Below, in pieces: positions 59,934-64,000 of a stretch of 64,000 bases of DNA; the stretch's first letter is position 1, and each line of letters opens with the position of its first letter. A model generated the notes under the pieces. That model saw nothing but the letters and a program-made list of their open reading frames with translations. It did not search any database and had not been told where the DNA came from. The DNA comes from Anaerococcus sp. Marseille-P3625. GTDB taxonomy: Bacteria; Bacillota; Clostridia; Tissierellales; Peptoniphilaceae. The stretch is taken from NCBI RefSeq assembly GCF_900232825.1, contig NZ_OCTP01000011.1:1-64000 (forward strand). Reading direction: 5' to 3'. Both the position numbers and the translations under genes were made by a program.

Positions 59934-62900
59934 CTATTCTACTTCCTTGATGCTAAATCCGTCAGTTTCTGAATCTTTTTGATATAGGCTTTCAAATTCT
60001 TCTTCTATTTGAATATCTTCACTATCTTCTTCACTTTCGCTTTCATTTTCTTCTGAACTATTCAAGTTTTGTGTTAAAGATCTTGTTTGGGATTTTATTT
60101 TTGATGCATCTATTTTGTCAACTTGACTAAATCTATCTTGTTCGTCTACATTTTCTTTAATTTCTATTACTGAACCATCATCATCTAATAGCTCAACATC
60201 TAGGGCAAGTGATTGAAGCTCTTTTACTAGAACTTTGAATGATTCTGGAGTTCCTGGATCTGGGATATTTTCGCCTTTTACAATGGATTCGTAAGTTTTT
60301 ACACGTCCTGTAACATCATCTGATTTTACAGTTAGAATTTCTTGGAGGGTATGGCTTGCACCATAAGCTTCCAAAGCCCAAACTTCCATTTCTCCAAATC
60401 TTTGACCACCAAATTGTGCCTTACCACCAAGTGGTTGTTGGGTTACAAGTGAGTATGGTCCAATGGATCTAGCGTGGATTTTTTCTTCAACCATGTGATG
60501 AAGTTTTAGCATATACATTACGCCAACTGTTACTGGATTTTCAAAATTTTCCCCAGTTCTACCATCACGAAGAAGAATTTTACCAGTTTTGTTGATATAT
60601 GGTGCAGTTTTTGAAGCTTCTTCAAGAGCATCTTCAATTTCAGTATCCATTGCACCATCAAATACTGGAGTAGCTATTTTCCAACCCATAGCTCTTGCAG
60701 CAAGTCCCATGTGAACTTCAAGTACTTGTCCAAGGTTCATACGGCTTGGTATACCTAATGGGTTTAGGCAAATTTGTATTGGTGTTCCATCTGGTAAAAA
60801 TGGCATATCTTCTCTTGGTAAAATTCTTGAAACGACACCCTTGTTACCATGGCGACCACACATCTTATCGCCTACCATTATTTTTCTTTTTGTAGCTACA
60901 TAAACTCTAATTACTTTATTTACACCTGGAGATAATTCGTCTCCATCTTTTTTGTCATATTCTTTTACATCTACTACAATACCTTCTTCACCATGAGGTA
61001 CTTTTAGTGATGTATCGCGAACTTCACGAGCTTTTTCGCCAAATATTGCACGAAGAAGTCTTTCTTCTGGTGATAATTCTGTTTCTCCTTTTGGTGAAAC
61101 TTTTCCAACTAAGATATCGCCAGATTTTACCTCAGCTCCTATACGAATGATTCCGTTAGCATCAAGGTTTTTCTTCATATCATCGCCAACATTTGGTATA
61201 TCTTTGGTTATTTCTTCGGCACCAAGTTTTGTTTCACGAGCTTCGCATTCATGCTCTTCTATATGAACTGATGTTAAAACATCATCTATAACAAGCTCCT
61301 CATTAAGAAGCATAGCATCCTCGAAGTTGTAACCTTCCCAAGTTGTAAAGGCAATTAGGATATTTTTTCCTAAAGCAAGTTCCCCATCTTTGGTTGAAGG
61401 ACCATCTGCCAAAATTTCATTGGCAAAAACCTTATCGTGAAGTTTTACAATCGGTCTTTGGTTTATGGTTGTTCCTTGGTTGGCTCTTTTAAATTTAAGT
61501 AGATCGTAGACTTCAATTTCACCATTGTCATCTCTTTTTACTTTTATTTTTTCATCTCCAACATAAACAACTTCCCCAGCGTTTTTGCTAACTACGCAAA
61601 CCCCAGAGTCTTTGGCTGCTCTATGTTCAATACCTGTTGCAACGATAGGTGCTTCAGATTTTAGAAGTGGAACTGCTTGACGTTGCATGTTGGCACCCAT
61701 TAGAGCACGGGTACTATCGTCGTTTTCCAAAAATGGAATTAGTGATGCTCCAACAGAAACTATTTGTTGAGGAGAAACGTCCATATATTGGATGGATTCT
61801 CTTGGATAAATATCATTTTCACCCTTGTAACCACGTCCTGAAACTCTCTCGTTTACAAAAACACTGTTATCGTCAAGTGGTTCGTTAGCTTGAGCTATAA
61901 TAAAATTATCTTCAACATCTGCTGTTAGATAGTCTATTTGGTCAGTTACTTTTCCTCCTGCTTCTACAATTCTATAAGGAGTTTCGATAAAACCATATTT
62001 GTTAACTCTTGCATAGGTTGTAAGAGAGGTTATAAGTCCTATATTAGGTCCTTCTGGAGTTTCTATTGGACAAATTCTACCATAGTGAGAATCGTGAACG
62101 TCACGAACTTCAACTCCTGCACGATCTCTTGATAAACCACCAGGCCCTAGAGCTGATAGACGTCTTTTGTGAGTTAACTCACTCATTGGATTTGTCTGAT
62201 CCATAAATTGAGAAAGTTGGGATGAACCAAAGAATTCTTTTATAACTGCAGTAACAGGTTTAATATTAATTAGTCCTTGTGGTGTTGCAAGATCAGGATC
62301 TTGAGTTGTCATTCTTTCACGAACAACTCTTTCCATACGAGCAAGACCTACTCTAAATTGATTTTGAAGTAATTCTCCAACTCCACGAACTCTACGATTG
62401 CCCAAATGGTCAATATCGTCAACATCTCCAATTCCCTCAAAAAGGTTAAATTGGTAATTTACTATGGCTAGTAAGTCACTTCTTGTAATATTTTTTGGCG
62501 CAAGTTCTTTCTTTCTTTTTATCATCATAGAAAGAATTTCTTCATTATCGCTAGCTTCATCGATTATTTCTCTCATTACTGGATAATAAACTTTTTCAGC
62601 AAATTCATCTATGTCATAATCAACATCTTTTAATTCTTCAAAAGATTTGATATCTACAAAATGATTGCCTACGATTTTTAAAACTTGATATTCATCTTCA
62701 TTTTTTTCTGCTAAAATATCAACAGAATTAATTCCGGCATTTTCTATAGCAATTGCTGTAGATTTATCAATAACTTCGCCTTTTTTTACAAAAAGTTCAC
62801 CAGTTTCGCCATCAATTACATCTCCTGCTGCTTTTTCGCCTTCAATTCTTGGCCATAGGGCAAGCTTTTGGTTATATTTATATCTACCAACTTTTGCCAA

Positions 62901-63701
62901 GTCATATCTTCTATCGTCAAATAATAAATTATTTATTAGGTTTTGAGCAGATTCTAAACTTGCAGGATCTCCTGGTTTAAGCTTTCTATAAATATCTATT
63001 AGTGCTTCTTCACTTGTTTGTGAATTTTCTTTTTCAAGTGTTGTTCTAAGATGTTTGGTATCTCCTAAAGCTTTTATTATTTCATCATCAGTTTGGAATA
63101 ATAAGGCTCTAACCAAAGTAGTAGCTGGAAGCTTTCTTGTCCTATCCAAGCGAACATTTACTGTATGACTAGCATCAGTATCAAATTCTATCCAAGCTCC
63201 TCTATTTGGTATTACAGTACAAGAATAAAGTTCATCTCCGCTTTTGTCAGTTTCTTCTGCGTAATAAACGCCAGGACTTCTTACAAGCTGACTTACTATA
63301 ACCCTTTCTGCACCATTAATTACAAAGGTTGCAGAATCTGTCATCATAGGGAAATCTCCCATAAAAACTTCTTGCTCTTTTACTTCTTCTGTCTCTTTAT
63401 TGATAAGACGAGCTTTGACTTTTAAATCTCTTGAATAAGTTGTATCCTTATATTTTGCCTCTTGAATACTATATTTTGTTTGATCGTCAAACTCATAGCC
63501 TACAAATTCAAGTATTAAATTGCCGTTGTAATCCTCAATTGGAGAAATGTCTTCTAAAATTTGACCTAGGCCCTCATCTAAGAACCATTGATAAGAATCT
63601 TTTTGAACTTTTAGTAAATTAGGTAAATCTAAGACTTGAGGAAATTTAGAAAAACTCACTCTTTCAGTTTTTCCAAAGAACTCTTTGTGATATTGGACCA
63701 T
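59934..63701 (-). CDS. rpoB: DNA-directed RNA polymerase subunit beta
   Basis: The beta subunit, 1255 residues. The rifampicin pocket is sensitive-type by eye: [13 protein letters not shown] ... [20 protein letters not shown] keeps the D, H and S positions at which resistance usually arises. Other landmarks are [39 protein letters not shown] and [13 protein letters not shown]. After the conserved end ([13 protein letters not shown]) there is an acidic disordered tail of about 60 residues ([20 protein letters not shown]). The ATG at 63701 is preceded by GGAG, 9-13 bases upstream. rplJL do not precede it. Confidence 0.98.
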   Translation of the reverse strand: MVQYHKEFFGKTERVSFSKFPQVLDLPNLLKVQKDSYQWFLDEGLGQILEDISPIEDYNGNLILEFVGYEFDDQTKYSIQEAKYKDTTYSRDLKVKARLINKETEEVKEQEVFMGDFPMMTDSATFVINGAERVIVSQLVRSPGVYYAEETDKSGDELYSCTVIPNRGAWIEFDTDASHTVNVRLDRTRKLPATTLVRALLFQTDDEIIKALGDTKHLRTTLEKENSQTSEEALIDIYRKLKPGDPASLESAQNLINNLLFDDRRYDLAKVGRYKYNQKLALWPRIEGEKAAGDVIDGETGELFVKKGEVIDKSTAIAIENAGINSVDILAEKNEDEYQVLKIVGNHFVDIKSFEELKDVDYDIDEFAEKVYYPVMREIIDEASDNEEILSMMIKRKKELAPKNITRSDLLAIVNYQFNLFEGIGDVDDIDHLGNRRVRGVGELLQNQFRVGLARMERVVRERMTTQDPDLATPQGLINIKPVTAVIKEFFGSSQLSQFMDQTNPMSELTHKRRLSALGPGGLSRDRAGVEVRDVHDSHYGRICPIETPEGPNIGLITSLTTYARVNKYGFIETPYRIVEAGGKVTDQIDYLTADVEDNFIIAQANEPLDDNSVFVNERVSGRGYKGENDIYPRESIQYMDVSPQQIVSVGASLIPFLENDDSTRALMGANMQRQAVPLLKSEAPIVATGIEHRAAKDSGVCVVSKNAGEVVYVGDEKIKVKRDDNGEIEVYDLLKFKRANQGTTINQRPIVKLHDKVFANEILADGPSTKDGELALGKNILIAFTTWEGYNFEDAMLLNEELVIDDVLTSVHIEEHECEARETKLGAEEITKDIPNVGDDMKKNLDANGIIRIGAEVKSGDILVGKVSPKGETELSPEERLLRAIFGEKAREVRDTSLKVPHGEEGIVVDVKEYDKKDGDELSPGVNKVIRVYVATKRKIMVGDKMCGRHGNKGVVSRILPREDMPFLPDGTPIQICLNPLGIPSRMNLGQVLEVHMGLAARAMGWKIATPVFDGAMDTEIEDALEEASKTAPYINKTGKILLRDGRTGENFENPVTVGVMYMLKLHHMVEEKIHARSIGPYSLVTQQPLGGKAQFGGQRFGEMEVWALEAYGASHTLQEILTVKSDDVTGRVKTYESIVKGENIPDPGTPESFKVLVKELQSLALDVELLDDDGSVIEIKENVDEQDRFSQVDKIDASKIKSQTRSLTQNLNSSEENESESEEDSEDIQIEEEFESLYQKDSETDGFSIKEVE

Positions 63702-63737
63702 TAATTAAAACTCCTTCACTCTTTTAAACACGAAAGG

Positions 63738-63754
63738 CTAAAAATTAGCCTAAA
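63738..63754 (-). promoter_or_regulatory. Small hairpin in the rpoB leader
   Basis: AGGCTAA-TTT-TTAGCCT, a perfect 7-bp stem with a 3-base loop, about 40 bases before the rpoB start. It may be a leader element; there is no proper T-run after it. Confidence 0.5.
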
Positions 63755-63763
63755 ATCCTACAA

Positions 63764-63821
63764 AAATCTAGGTATATAGATTTCTAGCAATGGTATATTA
63801 TACCACGGATTACCTAGATTT
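63764..63821 (-). repeat. 11-bp inverted repeat spanning the proximal rpoB promoter
   Basis: AAATCTAGGTA (63764-63774) and TACCTAGATTT (63811-63821) are perfect inverted copies 36 bases apart. Between them sits a second palindrome, TGGTATA-T-TATACCA (63791-63805), which overlaps the -10. In the RNA, AAATCTA and TAGATTT near 63764-63783 can also pair. The arrangement could be a DNA operator, an attenuator, or both. Confidence 0.6.
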
Positions 63822-63826
63822 GTCAA
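63797..63826 (-). promoter_or_regulatory. Proximal promoter of rpoBC
   Basis: A consensus TTGACA (63821-63826) and TATAAT (63797-63802) with an 18-base spacer, about 95 bases before the rpoB start. The -10 is embedded in the TGGTATA/TATACCA palindrome. Confidence 0.8.
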
Positions 63827-63870
63827 CTGGAATTTCAGAAAATAATATTAAAATAAATTACATTACTCTT

Positions 63871-63899
63871 ACTATACATACAATAATTGGTATTGTAAA
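63871..63899 (-). promoter_or_regulatory. Distal promoter upstream of rpoBC
   Basis: TTTACA (63894-63899), 17-base spacer, TATAGT (63871-63876). A perfect palindrome fills the spacer and -35 (63879-63897), which suggests repression or a shared operator with the divergent gene. Confidence 0.55.
63879..63897. repeat. 7-bp perfect palindrome (candidate operator)
   Basis: TACAATA-ATTGG-TATTGTA, two perfect 7-bp arms with a 5-base centre. It overlaps the -35 of the distal rpoB promoter and lies about 75 bases upstream of the divergent gene's -10. The size and symmetry are those of a dimeric repressor site. No regulator is identified. Confidence 0.6.
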
Positions 63900-63966
63900 C
63901 ACAATTTTTTTATTATACCACATATTTATAATTTTCTCTAGGATATTTATTTGTAAAGGCCACTTA

Positions 63967-63975
63967 TGTTATAAT
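63967..63975 (+). promoter_or_regulatory. Extended -10 promoter of the divergent plus-strand gene
   Basis: TGT-TATAAT (TATAAT at 63970-63975) is an extended -10 element 19 bases before the ATG at 63994. A good -35 is not seen. Confidence 0.65.
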
Positions 63976-63993
63976 ATTACTAATGGAGGATCT

Positions 63994-64000
63994 ATGAAAA
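63994..64000 (+). CDS. Start of a divergent gene (cut by the window edge)
   Basis: ATG at 63994-63996 is followed by AAA and one more base, so only Met-Lys is visible. The strong ribosome binding site GGAGGA ends 3 bases before the ATG, and an extended -10 promoter is in place. The product cannot be known from this window. Its divergence from rpoB makes the palindromic spacer a shared control region. Confidence 0.6.

Noticed and set aside
1-64000. CRISPR array, rRNA genes, restriction or toxin-antitoxin modules
   Set aside because: No regularly spaced direct repeats, rRNA signatures, or recognisable defence or toxin genes were seen on either strand.

Overview
The window is strongly AT-rich. 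Its gene content is that of a low-GC, anaerobic, Gram-positive bacterium (Bacillota). It has Firmicute-type MreBCD/PBP2, DivIC, RqcP, PolA without a recognisable proofreading motif, a six-subunit Rnf complex and a K+-dependent membrane pyrophosphatase. A clostridial relative near Anaerococcus, Finegoldia or Peptoniphilus is my best guess. That is an inference from gene content and order, not from a search.

Region 1 (1-2757, minus strand) is the edge of an integrative conjugative element of the Tn1549/CTn type: CD1845-like membrane protein, RepA_N replication initiator, DnaC-like helicase loader, PcfB-like protein and a BRO-family protein cut by the window edge. It abuts the 3' end of lysS. 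Region 2 (2.8-10 kb, minus) is core housekeeping: coaX-dusB-greA-lysS, a small membrane protein, and rqcP-divIC-tilS-hpt. Region 3 (10.1-12.6 kb) holds dinB, a tRNA-His/tRNA-Leu(UAG) pair with two promoters, and a 34-codon membrane peptide coupled to recX and a GIY-YIG gene. Region 4 (12.6-20.7 kb, minus) is an elongasome operon: NusG-II protein, Gx transporter, radC, mreBCD, a greatly enlarged PBP2, and a MinD-like ATPase in the place usually held by min genes. Region 5 (20.8-29.7 kb, minus) reads polA-coaE-lytic transglycosylase-rnfCDGEAB.

Region 6 (29.7-33.3 kb) has tRNA-Leu(AAG), hppA, and rpsF-ssb-rpsR behind a candidate S6:S18 leader. Region 7 (33.4-42.6 kb) is mixed metabolism: P1 peptidase, an unnamed TIM-barrel protein, UDP-glucose dehydrogenase, a flavin oxidoreductase, a lipid kinase, a YkvI-type transporter, pepD and pepT. 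Region 8 (42.7-47.1 kb) is the str operon rpsL-rpsG-fusA-tuf. Region 9 (47.2-56.2 kb) contains tpx, a lipoprotein, a ClC antiporter and an oppABCDF operon, which separate the str operon from rpoBC. Region 10 (56.3-63.7 kb) is rpoB-rpoC. It starts from its own double promoter region and faces a divergent plus-strand gene that begins at the last bases.

Functionally, Rnf and HppA are the ion-motive energy pair. Opp, PepT and PepD form a peptide-uptake and peptide-degradation route typical of amino-acid fermenters. MreBCD/PBP2 and DivIC serve wall growth and division. No CRISPR array, rRNA gene, prophage core or obvious defence island is visible. The features I would examine first are the enlarged PBP2 with its orphan MinD-like partner, the LysRS tRNA-binding fusion, the extreme codon bias confined to tuf, the A34 tRNA-Leu, and the palindromic control region upstream of rpoB.
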